DNA from: Porphyra umbilicalis
Lineage: Eukaryota > Rhodophyta > Bangiophyceae > Bangiales > Bangiaceae
Direction of reading: 5' to 3'
Length of the DNA: 64,000 bases
NCBI GenBank assembly: GCA_002049455.2
Contig: KV918881.1
Span: forward strand, 62,001 to 126,000
The translations under genes were made by a program, and so were the position numbers. Positions 32,321 through 42,066 of the stretch are shown in pieces (within the stretch, counting starts at the first letter, position 1; every line of letters begins with the position of its first letter). The notes under the pieces were generated by a model. It searched no databases and was not told the origin of the DNA. It was given only the letters and a program-made list of their open reading frames with translations.

Positions 32321-33220
32321 CCTCACCCGCTCGTTTACCCGTGTTGTCCGTTCACCGGCTTTCGCGGACCCCACCCGTCGTTGACTGTGGCGTGCGGTTT
32401 CCGGTTCGACCCTGCCCCTGCCGCCACTGTCTCCAGGACGTCGCCAGCCACACCGCCCACAGCTTGCGTTGCGCCATTAGTACGTTTTTTGACTGCCAAG
32501 ACTGCCCACAACTTGCTTGCTTTGCCTTTTCACTTTCCGTCCTGTGCACCGTGCGTGACTCGTGTCGAAGGCGAGTGTGTTCAACTAGTTTCTACTCTCT
32601 TTTTCTCAGTCCTATAGCTAACCTGCTGCCAATATTCTCTGTTGATCATTCTGTGGCTCGCCTCCCAACCATGTACCTGCCATCTTTTTTGTTTGCTTGC
32701 TCATTGACGTTTGTTGTGCCTGTCTCTTTGACACATTCTCTCTTGACCTAGAACAATTGCACACCCATAGGTATTGCCACTCCAGCTTATTGGGCTCGCT
32801 GCGCAAGTCCGCTGATGCCTCTTTCTTAATACTGTGGTCCCCCGTCGTGCTTCTAGCTGTCCAGTCCGCACGGCCGCTGCCCCGTGGGCGCGTAGATCAA
32901 CCGGCCGCTGCTACGCCCTCTCCGCCGCTGCCCCGCCCTCTCCGCCGCTGTTCCTCACAATCTGGCGCTGCTGTGCCATCTCCGGGACTGCCGTGCTCCG
33001 ACCGGTACTGCACGGCAGTGTCGCACACTTCACGCCTCCTCCGTGCCTTCACCACCACTGCCGCGCCCTCGTTGCGTGTCCGGCCCCCGTCTTGCCGACG
33101 CCGTACCTTACTCGTCTGTGCGGCACCCCCCCCCCCCCGCCTTTGCTGCACGCTCCGCGTCGGCGCTGTGCCTTACTCAAGCGTGTACCCCACCCGCCAC
33201 GTGGCCTGTCGTTTCTAAAT

Positions 33221-34609
33221 ATGGATATTGACGACATTGTGGACGACCTTCTTGAAGGTGGGGGAGACGAGGGCACTGTAGCAGGTATTTGCGCCGCTGC
33301 GGCTGAGGCGGCCGCTGTGTGTGTGATGGGGGATGATGCAGAGGATGCGCGAGGGTGGGGCGGACGCGCGCCCGGGTCGAGGACGCTAAAGCGCGGTGAC
33401 TGCATGTGGTTTGCCCAGTACTTGGCGCCGGTGCCTGTCTACTCTTCTCGCCATTTTAGGAAGCGCTTTCGGGTCCCTCTGACTCTCTACAGAGTTTTAG
33501 GGGCTGAGCTCCCTGCGGTCGAGCTAACCCTGTTGCAGAGGACGGACTGCACAGGGCGCCAAGGGCACCCGGTGTTCGTCAAGATTCTTAACAGCCTGCG
33601 GCGGCTGGGCAACGGGGCGTCCTTCGAGGACCTTGACGACCAGGCCCACATGAGCGTGGAGTCTCAGCGGCAGGCCTTCATGGCTTTTCTACGCGCTGTG
33701 CGGACGCGGTTTGGGCCCCGGTTCCTAAACCAGGAGCCCACCGTTGCGGAGCTGCAGACCATATCGGACCGCTATGCAGCCCGCGGCTTTCCAGGGTGTA
33801 TCGGCTGTGTGGACTGTATGAAGCTGATATGGAAGAACTGCCCTCGTGGTCTGAAGGGGCAGTACCATAACCCGGAAGACTCGAAGCTGGCAGTTCTGTC
33901 TTGCGAGGCCGTTGTGGACAGTGACCTCTACTGCTGGCACTGGTTTGCCGGGCGTCCCGGGACGAACAACGATCGGACGGTGCTTGACAACAGCCCGTTT
34001 TTCCTCGACGTGCTCGCGGGCCGTCGGCAGATGCACCTCCCCGGTGGCTATGAGTTGAACGGACAGCAGAGAGACTGGCTCCTGTACCTTCTTGGGGACG
34101 GGGCCTACCCTCGCTGGGCCATCTTCTTTCTCCCGAACCACGCGGCGGCAACTGAGAAGGAGAAACACGTGGCTATGTGCCAGACAAGCGTGCGTAAGGA
34201 CGTGGAGCGCTTTTTTGGGTGCCTTCAGGGCCGTTTCAAGATCCTGCGCGGGGAGAGACACGAGTGGAGCGACGAGACCCTGCTGCTGATTGCGCAGGTG
34301 TGCATAATCCTGCACAACATGATTGTCTTCATGCGGAAGAGCCGGGCGCTGGACGGTGAGGCGGCAGACGACCACGACCATCCTCCGATTGACCTCGTGG
34401 CGGAGTTTGACGAGCCTGATGGTGATGGTCCGGGCGCCCCGGGCGCCCCGGGTGCCCCAGGGGCCGCAGATGAACAGCCGGGACCCCCGGCACCCGCTCC
34501 TTTGCACGCTCTGCTTGGTAGCTATGACGCTGTCATGAGTGAGGATGGGCACATGGCTCTGAGGGGCGCTTTGTCGGACCATCTGTGGAACCTTCGCGGT
34601 GAGAACTAG
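33221..34609 (+). CDS. PIF/Harbinger transposase of E2
   Basis: The protein has 462 residues from the ATG at 33221. The ORF is open further 5' but that part is Pro/Arg-rich and implausible. The acidic N-terminus (MDIDDIVDDLLEGGGDEG) is followed by a helical region. The DDE triad is Asp198 in GCIGCVDCMKLIWKNCP, Asp251 in GRPGTNNDRTVL and Glu329 in SVRKDVERFFGCLQGRFK, with the terminal CIILHNM motif at ~361-367. This is a complete Plant_tran-type catalytic core of normal length. The C-terminus is acidic, has a GAP-GAP-GAP repeat, and ends HMALRGALSDHLWNLRGEN, similar to the E1 transposase end. It is expected to bind its own ends through the partner protein and cut at TTA. The stop is TAG. Confidence 0.95.
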   Translation: MDIDDIVDDLLEGGGDEGTVAGICAAAAEAAAVCVMGDDAEDARGWGGRAPGSRTLKRGDCMWFAQYLAPVPVYSSRHFRKRFRVPLTLYRVLGAELPAVELTLLQRTDCTGRQGHPVFVKILNSLRRLGNGASFEDLDDQAHMSVESQRQAFMAFLRAVRTRFGPRFLNQEPTVAELQTISDRYAARGFPGCIGCVDCMKLIWKNCPRGLKGQYHNPEDSKLAVLSCEAVVDSDLYCWHWFAGRPGTNNDRTVLDNSPFFLDVLAGRRQMHLPGGYELNGQQRDWLLYLLGDGAYPRWAIFFLPNHAAATEKEKHVAMCQTSVRKDVERFFGCLQGRFKILRGERHEWSDETLLLIAQVCIILHNMIVFMRKSRALDGEAADDHDHPPIDLVAEFDEPDGDGPGAPGAPGAPGAADEQPGPPAPAPLHALLGSYDAVMSEDGHMALRGALSDHLWNLRGEN

Positions 34610-35633
34610 TGTTAATTTTCTTTGTTGCTCATTTTCTTTTCTTTTTTGGCGCGGCTTGTAGGAATCAGAGAGAACAAGCGGTCGGCCCACCGCCACTGTT
34701 TACCGACACCTTCGCAGCAGTACTTGTCTGGTAAAGCCCCAGAATCCCACACGGCTGTCCACCGCAGAGTCGCGGCTGTGCCGCTGGTTCTAATACACCG
34801 TTTCCGACGACGGCTCGCGAGGAAAAACAATGGCATAGAGGAACCTGTATCTTCACCCCGTCTCCGTAGCCGACAGCCGGCATCGGCTCGCCACCCGCCC
34901 GGTGGAAAGTCGCCTATTTGTCACCCACGCAACCTCGCGACCGCCACCACAGCTCCCCCACTGCGGCTGGCGAGCCGTGTTTATGCCTCCTCCCGCTTGG
35001 ACGTTCTCACACGAACCACGCGTCGTCTGCGCGTTTTTCCTCTCGTAGAAATAGGTAAACGATTGTGTTCGTGATGTTCCGGGGCTAGTCCCCAGACGTA
35101 TGACTTATTTGATACACACTCCAAGGTGGCGCCCTGCTCTCAGCCGCGGCTCCATCATCACCAGTGTCTTTCACCCACTCCGTCGACGCACGCCCGTATG
35201 CTACGCGCGCACTTGTGCGATGCGCCCTGCTTGTCGAAGCATCACTCAGTACACGCACCACCTCTCCCTCACCGCGCCGCCGAAATAATGGGCGGGGCAG
35301 CACCACAAGGTGCCCGCTGCAGTTCTAGCGCACCATCAGCGGTTGGCGCCGCACGCGCCGCCCCCTACTTGAATGGGGTGAGAGGGGCTCCCATCGGCGC
35401 GCGCGCACGCGAGCGTCCACCACCGATGCTGTGGCCGAGCCCCACCTCGCCGCGGCCGAGCCCCACCTCGCCCACCGCGGCGGCCGGGATGAAGCCCCAG
35501 TCCCAGAGCGCGCCGCGGCAGTACTGCCGACACGTGGTGGGCCACAGCCCAACTGAGGATGCAGTCGTGTGATAGGGCGGTGGTAGCCATGGTGGTGTTG
35601 GTGACCGGCGGGATAGGCGTTGTGGTCATCGGA
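34610..35633. other. Spacer between the convergent E2 genes
   Basis: Non-coding, with a T-rich 3' flank (34618-34650) after the transposase stop. No gene, hairpin or repeat array was found. Confidence 0.5.
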
Positions 35634-37577
35634 TCAATTACGAACAGTGTTCGCGTCGCCGGACGCAGTGCCACCCCGATGCCCCGTCATCTGCAATTCC
35701 CCTTCTTGGATGATCGACGGCCAATGAGCCACTGGCGGCGGCGGATGGACCGGCGCATCCAGAGCCGGAAGACGCAGCTCTGCACCTCCCAGGCTCTCGA
35801 GCGGCGCTCGATCACCAGCAGAAGGCCCGACAAGCTCCATCTGCGCGCCATGGCGCCCTCCGTGAACCACAACGTGGCGATGCGGAGAAGCCACCAAGAC
35901 CCCGGCAGTTGGGCGCGAGTAGCCCGCCGCTCGTCTCACAGTGGCCGGAGGCAAGCTGGTGGCGACCGACAGCGACAGGCCCCCACCACCAGGCACCCCA
36001 ATCCCATCCACCGACATATCAACACCAGCGGCGGCCGGAGGCGAGCCGACAGGCGCGGCAGAGCCGCGCGTTTCCGCCCCGCCCATCAACTCCCCACCAG
36101 GCGCTGCTACCGACAGCCGTCCACTGGGCGTCGATGGCGGCCGGCTGACAGGTGCGGCCCGTCGATGGGATCTCTGGGTAGGGGGCGCGGCTATCAGCTC
36201 ATTGAGTTCATCGCTGCCGCTAGCCCCGCCCTCCCCCGTTCCAGGCCCGACGCGCCCGCCACGTACCGAGTCGTGGCTTGCAGGCAGCGTGGTCGACCGC
36301 CCAAACCCACGTGTGCGGGTGGGCGACTCGGCTCGCAGCTCAAGAGGCTCGAAGCCACCTCGTGCCCCCCCCGTGTGTTCGGCGTACGCGACGCCGCCGT
36401 CAGCTGGTAGCTGACCAGCAGACTGCCCGGCGAGAATCTCGATCGGGGCAGATAGGCCTCTCGTTCCGCCACTTGCTGCCGATACAGCGGTACCACCGTT
36501 GGTAACTCCTCCACGTGAAGGAGTCCCCAAATTTTGCGTCCTCCTCAATAGATCCCGCACCCTCCGCCGCTTTTCGGGTCCTTCCTCGAGCATAGCAACG
36601 AGCCTTGTCTCGAGCGCCACAGCCGCCGCGTCCGTCCGCTGTTGATTCCCCGCGGCCAAAGTTGCCCCCACATCCGCCACAGTGCTCGTCAGGGCCCTGA
36701 TGGCGCGAACAGACTGGTTGTCCACGAGCACTGCCGTCTTCTGGCGCTTGACCCCTCGCGGCCGACTACTGCCTGGTCTGAGGGAGGGAACCGCCGCGGC
36801 AATAGTAGGACTCTCTGGGTCCGCGTTATCCGATTCGCGTCGACAGTCTCGACCGGCGCCTTCGCCCGCATCCAATAGGCATTCAGCTGCTCCTGCCCCA
36901 TCAGCCGAGGTAGCCCCAGCCACCTCCCTCCGGCTGCCCACGGCCCCAGACGTTGCGCACAAGACGCTGGCGGTCGCCCGCCCGGCATTGAGGACGGCGA
37001 CTGCAGCCGCGGCGGGCGCCGCATCAACTGCTGCTGCACCTGCCGCGCCGGCAACCATGCCACCAGCATGAGCAGCAGTGAGACGCGCGTCGCGCACGCG
37101 GTGCGGTGACGGGCGATACCCCCGGGACGTCGCCGAGGGACCCCCAATCATGCTCAAAAACTTGGGGCATTGCGACAGCAACATTGCCGCGTCCGTGCTC
37201 TTGAAAACGGGCGCGGGAACGAGGTCGCCCTTCGTGTTCTGGACCTTGTTGGTGTTGCGGTACAGGGTCATCACCTCCGCAAGGCGATCACTCTCGACTT
37301 GGCCCGAACGCGGAAGGTAGGCGCTACTGGCTGCCAAGTACTTTTGAACGACGCGCTGCAGCGTCATAAAGCGGTTCAACAAGCTCTTGGCCGTCCTCGG
37401 AATCCGCGTCTCGGCCTGATTCTTGTAGATGTCGGCCACGGCCTCCCAATACAGGTCTGACGTCATGTCCGTGGTCGACAGCGTCGTGCTGGCAAACGAG
37501 CGAGCCAAGGCCAGGTCTTCACCCGGGCTGAAGCTCAACCCCCGCTTGACCCGCTCGGTGGTGCTACCGGGCGACAT
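35634..37577 (-). CDS. Harbinger Myb/trihelix-like partner protein of E2
   Basis: The protein has 647 residues from the ATG at 37577. The frame is open for 65 residues 5' of this, but the Met-Ser-Pro-Gly start precedes the first ordered segment. Residues ~14-125 hold the domain: LSFSPGEDLALARSFAS, ...YWEAVADIYKNQ..., ...KSLLNRFMTLQRVVQKYLA..., ...SDRLAEVMTLYRNTNK, ...AAMLLSQCPKFLSM. This is the three-helix plus extension pattern of Harbinger accessory proteins. The remainder is low-complexity Ala/Gly/Ser/Pro with a basic SRPRGVKRQKT (nuclear-signal-like) and a helical segment near 350-390. It is predicted to bind the element termini and carry the transposase into the nucleus. Very different in sequence from the E1 partner outside the domain. 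Confidence 0.82.
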   Translation of the reverse strand: MSPGSTTERVKRGLSFSPGEDLALARSFASTTLSTTDMTSDLYWEAVADIYKNQAETRIPRTAKSLLNRFMTLQRVVQKYLAASSAYLPRSGQVESDRLAEVMTLYRNTNKVQNTKGDLVPAPVFKSTDAAMLLSQCPKFLSMIGGPSATSRGYRPSPHRVRDARLTAAHAGGMVAGAAGAAAVDAAPAAAAVAVLNAGRATASVLCATSGAVGSRREVAGATSADGAGAAECLLDAGEGAGRDCRRESDNADPESPTIAAAVPSLRPGSSRPRGVKRQKTAVLVDNQSVRAIRALTSTVADVGATLAAGNQQRTDAAAVALETRLVAMLEEGPEKRRRVRDLLRRTQNLGTPSRGGVTNGGTAVSAASGGTRGLSAPIEILAGQSAGQLPADGGVAYAEHTGGARGGFEPLELRAESPTRTRGFGRSTTLPASHDSVRGGRVGPGTGEGGASGSDELNELIAAPPTQRSHRRAAPVSRPPSTPSGRLSVAAPGGELMGGAETRGSAAPVGSPPAAAGVDMSVDGIGVPGGGGLSLSVATSLPPATVRRAAGYSRPTAGVLVASPHRHVVVHGGRHGAQMELVGPSAGDRAPLESLGGAELRLPALDAPVHPPPPVAHWPSIIQEGELQMTGHRGGTASGDANTVRN

Positions 37578-37934
37578 CGTCTCGTTCTTGGTTGGGGGGA
37601 TACACAGAGACGGGGGTTCACGGCCACACGGGGTACACGACCGGTGCAGGGGACCAATCGGGGAGAAGGGGAGGAGGTGAAGGTTTAACTTCGGTTGGGG
37701 GCGAAACCACGTGCCTGGTGGTGACGGCGACAGACCCAGAGAGCATGACCACGAAAGAAAGGACTGGTGCAACTGTGGACGACGTTGGCTGGTGGAAGGC
37801 GCGACACGACTGACTCCATGCTATCTCGTTTCCAAACCGACTGCAATGACAAGAGGCTGGAAGATGCAACTCCATCGCGAGAGAATTCCACCGAATCTTC
37901 GATGTGTTGGCAGTGTTTGATTGGCTCTCCTTGT

Positions 37935-38021
37935 TTGGCGCATCGCCATCGCCATCCCCAAAAGTCATTTTTTTGGGGATGGGGATGGCGATATGGGGAT
38001 GGCGGATGGCATTTTGAGGAT
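37935..38021. repeat. Imperfect hairpin near the E2 right end
   Basis: CGCCATCGCCATCCCCAAAA on one side pairs with TTTTGGGGATGGGGATGGCG on the other around a short T-containing loop. It lies inside the subterminal region and may be a protein-binding repeat, by inference. Confidence 0.65.
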
Positions 38022-38067
38022 CCGGTAGAGATGCCTCATCGCCAAAATGCCATCTGAGATGGCTTTT

Positions 38068-38089
38068 TGGCGCACCGATAGACGTGCTC
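38068..38089 (-). repeat. E2 right terminal inverted repeat
   Basis: Perfect inverted match of the left 22 bp, followed by TTA at 38090-38092. Confidence 0.95.
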
Positions 38090-39267
38090 TTATGTTAGGT
38101 ACTGCCCCTTCAGTGTCTATTCTACCAACAGCATCATTTGATCCTTTTAGGATCATTTGATCCTCTTTTTCGGCACGCGTTTTCAAGAGCTGCCCAGCGT
38201 CTGGCGTCTTCTCTGACACCAGAAACGAACTCAGCGCGGTCTGTTTACGCATGGGAGAACTTCGGTGCATCCAAAAAGGAGAGAAACTCGACCTGTGGCA
38301 CTTTTTTTGGCGCGTCCCGCCACGCCCCCGTTCCGTACGGCGTCCACCGAAACACCGCTCTCAGCTCACACATCGGATGCCTGCTGCCCGCCCAGCGGCC
38401 CCCCCTCGCCCCCATCAACGCACCTTGAGCCGTCGGCCGCAGACGGCCGTGCGGTCGCGTGGTCACTGACCGAGACCGCCCCCCCCCCCTTTCGACTTTC
38501 CCTCCCTCTCGCTGCCCCCTTTGCTGCCACCATGGTGCGTCGCAAGCGCACAGTTGCCGCTGCCCCGCATGTGTCTGGCGGTGCCCCCCCCCCTGCGCCA
38601 CCCCCCCAGCGCCGTCGAGTCCTGTACCGCCCCCCCCCCCCCCCGCCCACCCGGCCGCCTTCCTGCCCCCCCCCCCCCACCGGCCGCGTCAGCCCTAGCT
38701 ACACTACTCGCTTTATAGGGGCCAGTGCGCCGTCCGCCCTGCGCCAGTAGGGCGCCCCCACCAGCCCCCCCCCGCCCTGTCGCCGCGCGTGTGCGCACGA
38801 GGAAATTTGGTCCCTCCGTCGCCGCCTCACCGCCTCGTCGGGGGCGGCGCACGCGGCGGCGGCGCGCGTCGGCGCCCTGTCGGCCGCCGGCGGGGCGCCC
38901 CGGCAGCACCAGTCGACGCAGCGCGATCCTGAGCACGGGCAAGAGTGGGCGGCGGGAGGGTCTAACTTCGGCCCAGCCGCCAGTTGTCGTACCGTATGGT
39001 GCTCTTCTATAATGTGGCCACCCATACCTGTGTCTGTTTCATCACAAGTAGAATCGCGAGACGGCAGACCCCCTCCAGCACCCTGTGAGCGCATGTGTCA
39101 CAATCGAACAGCAGACAAAAAAGACGATCGTGAGTGTCGAAACGGCCGCTCGAGTTCACAGGACCAGGACCATCGGCATCTCAGTTGGCCCACAATGGAA
39201 AACGACGGCTGTTGATGGACCACGCGAATCCTAAGTAGCCCACTCATTCATGATTCTCACCGTGTCG

Positions 39268-39425
39268 TGAAACGGGTGGGCGATGTATTCACGGAGGGGG
39301 TCTAGTACAGGTATGGTTCTTAGACGACCCCCCAGGATGGGGGCTGGGAGGCGCCATGCAATTCAATGATCCTGTGTGGGCTGGCTCGGAGCTGAAACGG
39401 GTGGGCGATCTATTGGCGCAGGGGG
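39268..39425 (+). repeat. Pair of ~33-bp direct repeats 125 bp apart
   Basis: TGAAACGGGTGGGCGAT begins at 39268 and again at 39393. The following bases (TATT, then CG, then a G-run) are also shared. No terminal inverted repeats frame the pair. Confidence 0.75.
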
Positions 39426-41943
39426 CCACTGTTAAGATATCTTCTGCTGATTCCATTGGCTGCCGCATGTGGACCGACCACAGGGGCTTGGCCTGACGAG
39501 TTTGGACCAGTGGATTCCGGGAACCTGGCCGCTCGCTTTTGACATCATGACCGAATCTGGGGCAATATTCCAGCGGCCTCTGACAAGCATTGCTGCTCTG
39601 CAGTGCGATCGAGTGTCCTTGAGCAACCAATGAACAGGCGCGACACTGACGCCAAGTCTTTTGCACCTGGCTGCGGACAACGAGGAGGCGGATTCCGCCC
39701 AGTCAAGGGTTGCGCTGACCCCGACTTCGGCGGCTGCTGCCGCCTCGTCGCCTCGACGGCGATCGAGGCGGCCGTGCCGCTCCCAAGGCGATGCCTGTCA
39801 ATGACGTTGCGGCGGCGGGGGCTCCTCTGCATCCAAGTGTGGCGGGGGATGCGGGTCGGGAGCCCGGCGCCGTCGCTGCCGCGGCAGTACCAGAGACGCC
39901 GCCGCAGCCACCACCACCACCTCCACCGCTGCCGCCGCCTCCTAATCGAGCACCCGCGACACCGTCCTCCCCGATGCCAAGACTTGCACCACCACGCCGA
40001 CCGCGGTGGCCCGGACCAGCATCTACGCGGCCCGGTGGCCCGCATCACCGCGTCTGGCTGCCCCCGCCACCCCCCCACCCTCGGCCACTGCCTCGTGAGG
40101 CCGGGCACTCTCCCTCCTCGCCTCTAGCGCCGCACCTAGATTTCCACTCTCCCACAACCATGCCCCCGTCCATGCCGCCGACGACGCCCGCCGCGGGCTT
40201 CGTTGACGCGCTGCTCCCCGCGACCGCCGACGCGCCCCACGGCGCGCCGTCGGCTGCGTGACCCCCCCTTCCCCCCCCCCCCCCCCCCTCGCCCTCCACG
40301 CGGCGCGCCCGCTGCCGACCGCCCGCGTCGCCGCCCGTTCGGGCGCGTCGTGGACCTGCGCCGGCCTGTTTCAGTCCCTCTCGGCCGGCTGGCTGCCCAT
40401 CGGTGGCGCCGCCCGACGCGGCGGGCGGCGGCGGGTGCGAGAGCGGGAAGACCGGTGGCAACGGAGTCGCCGCCGCGCCCCACGCGGCCGTCGATAGGGC
40501 CGCGTACACGACCGACGGGCGGCAGGTGGTGTCGGTCACCGCCGTGCCACCGCCGCCGGGCGCGTTTCGCGCGTCGGTCGGCGGACTGCTCGATGTCGCC
40601 ACACCCACGACCATGACGCTCGTCGTCGTCGTCCACGGTGGTGAGCACCAGCGGCTGCCGCGTGAAGCTCATACCGACGCGGTGGGCGTCGGCCATGCCG
40701 GCCGCGGTGGTGACGGGTGGACCCACGCCGGACGGGCGGGGGCGTCGACGGGCACCTCCACCTGCTCCGCCTGCCCGTGGCCGCCGCAGCGAGCGGCGGC
40801 GGCGGCGGCCGCCGCGGCGGCACCCGCTGGTCCCTCTCGGCGCACCTCTGTTCGCCGCTCGGAACGGCGGTCGGGGCGGCCGCGGCCGCTGGCGCGCCGA
40901 CGGTAGTGACGGTGTACACGTCGGCGCTCGCGTGGGCGCTCGAGCCGCTCTCCATTACGCCGCCCCTCGTCGACGTGGCCGTCGACTGGCGGCGGGGGGT
41001 GTCCGTCACCCTTGACGCGGGGAGGGGGCTCTTCCTCTCTCGCGTTGGGGGGGGGGAGGGGGGGGGAAGCGTACATGGGAGCAGCCGACGTGGTATCAGA
41101 CGTGCGGCGGGCGGCGGGCGACAGCGCGCCCCGCACCGTGTTGGCGGTGGCGTCGGCAGCGCAAGCAGAGCGTCGACTGGTGCGCCCGCGCTCGGTAGGG
41201 GTCCCGTCTCGCTCCTAGTGTTCGGGGTTGCTTTCACAGGCGTCATTGTGAGTTGGTACAACGCGTTGTGCCACACGTTGGGCAGGTCGCAGGAAGGGGT
41301 AGTGGCACGCGCGGCGGGATAGTGCTGCAGGGCGATCAGAAGTTCGTCTCGATGCACGCCACGGCGACGCGTGCCACCTTACCTTGAGCGGCTTGCTACA
41401 TCGTCCCAACCGAGGACCTGTATAAGAAGATCCGCACCGTCGCCGGCGACGCCACTCCCGTCGCGACCGTCTTCGCTCCAGCTGGTCTCACGGTGTCTGT
41501 CGCCGAGGCAAATGCGGCTGCTCCACCGCAGGGGCGATAGCTGTGACCGCCGCGCCGAGGAGAGGTGGCGGCAACACGCGCGCGTCGCCCTTCCTGCGGC
41601 GGCTGCCGACATGAATGCCCTGGGCGGCAGCAATGTGATGGGAGTTGGGGTGGGCGGCGGCAATCGGAGAAAGGTAGAGGTGGGTGGAGGCAAAATGCAG
41701 GAGGTCCAACCGATCGGCGCCGAAAGTAAGGAGGCGGAGGTGGGTGTCCGTGAGAGTACGGAGGTGTATGTGGCCAGAGCCTTCCATGAGGCAAGGCCAC
41801 TGCATTTCCGCCTGTCATGACCGCGCCCACACAAGTGCAACAGCACAAGGTGGACCGCTCATGTGGCGGGCATTGACTTTCACGTTGCCTCGTCAAGGGA
41901 GGCAGGCCCGCCGCCTGGCAGGTGGGTGGAGTCGTGCTTCGCC

Positions 41944-42030
41944 GGTGAGGTAATGGACAAGAGCACGCCGATGAGGTGGTGGACAAGAACACGCCGATGA
42001 GGTGGCGGACAAGAGCACAACGGTGAGGTG
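41944..42030. repeat. 27-bp tandem repeat, three copies
   Basis: Units of GATGAGGTGGTGGACAAGA type recur every 27 bp just left of the Tc1/mariner element. No ORF of interest covers them. Confidence 0.8.
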
Positions 42031-42066
42031 ACGTACCAGACCATTAACGTGTCTTTAGAAGTTGTA

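Larger units (their letters stand above)
31264..38089. mobile_element. PIF/Harbinger transposon E2, complete (6,826 bp)
   Basis: Perfect 22-bp terminal inverted repeats begin GAGCACGTCTATCGGTGCG and are flanked by TTA on each side (31261-31263, 38090-38092). Subterminal inverted similarity extends to about 31354 and 38022, including AAAAAGCCATCT and a TCTCTA-CGG motif, with an ~11-bp insertion near the left end. It encodes a transposase (+) and a partner (-), tail to tail, both intact. It shares only GAGCAC with the E1 termini and the proteins are clearly diverged, so E1 and E2 are different families. All visible parts are intact, making it a candidate autonomous element. Confidence 0.95.
38093..42066. 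other. 4-kb region with no confident gene
   Basis: Host sequence resumes after the TTA at 38090. Coding-like fragments occur on the plus strand between about 39791 and 41320, for example TVVTVYTSALAWALEPLSI and RQVVSVTAVPP, but they sit in different frames with stops between them. They may be a decayed gene. C-runs at 38630-38644 and a 35-bp direct repeat (39268, 39393) are the other visible structures. Confidence 0.45.

Noticed and set aside
31388-32617. 409-residue plus-strand ORF in the E2 5' arm
   Set aside because: It is largely the short-period repeat read in one of several open frames and has no domain. Kept as a repeat, not a gene.
40136-41322. Candidate gene on the plus strand
   Set aside because: Fragments such as TVVTVYTSALAWALEPLSI look coding, but they need frame changes in both directions and no start, domain or splice model holds together.
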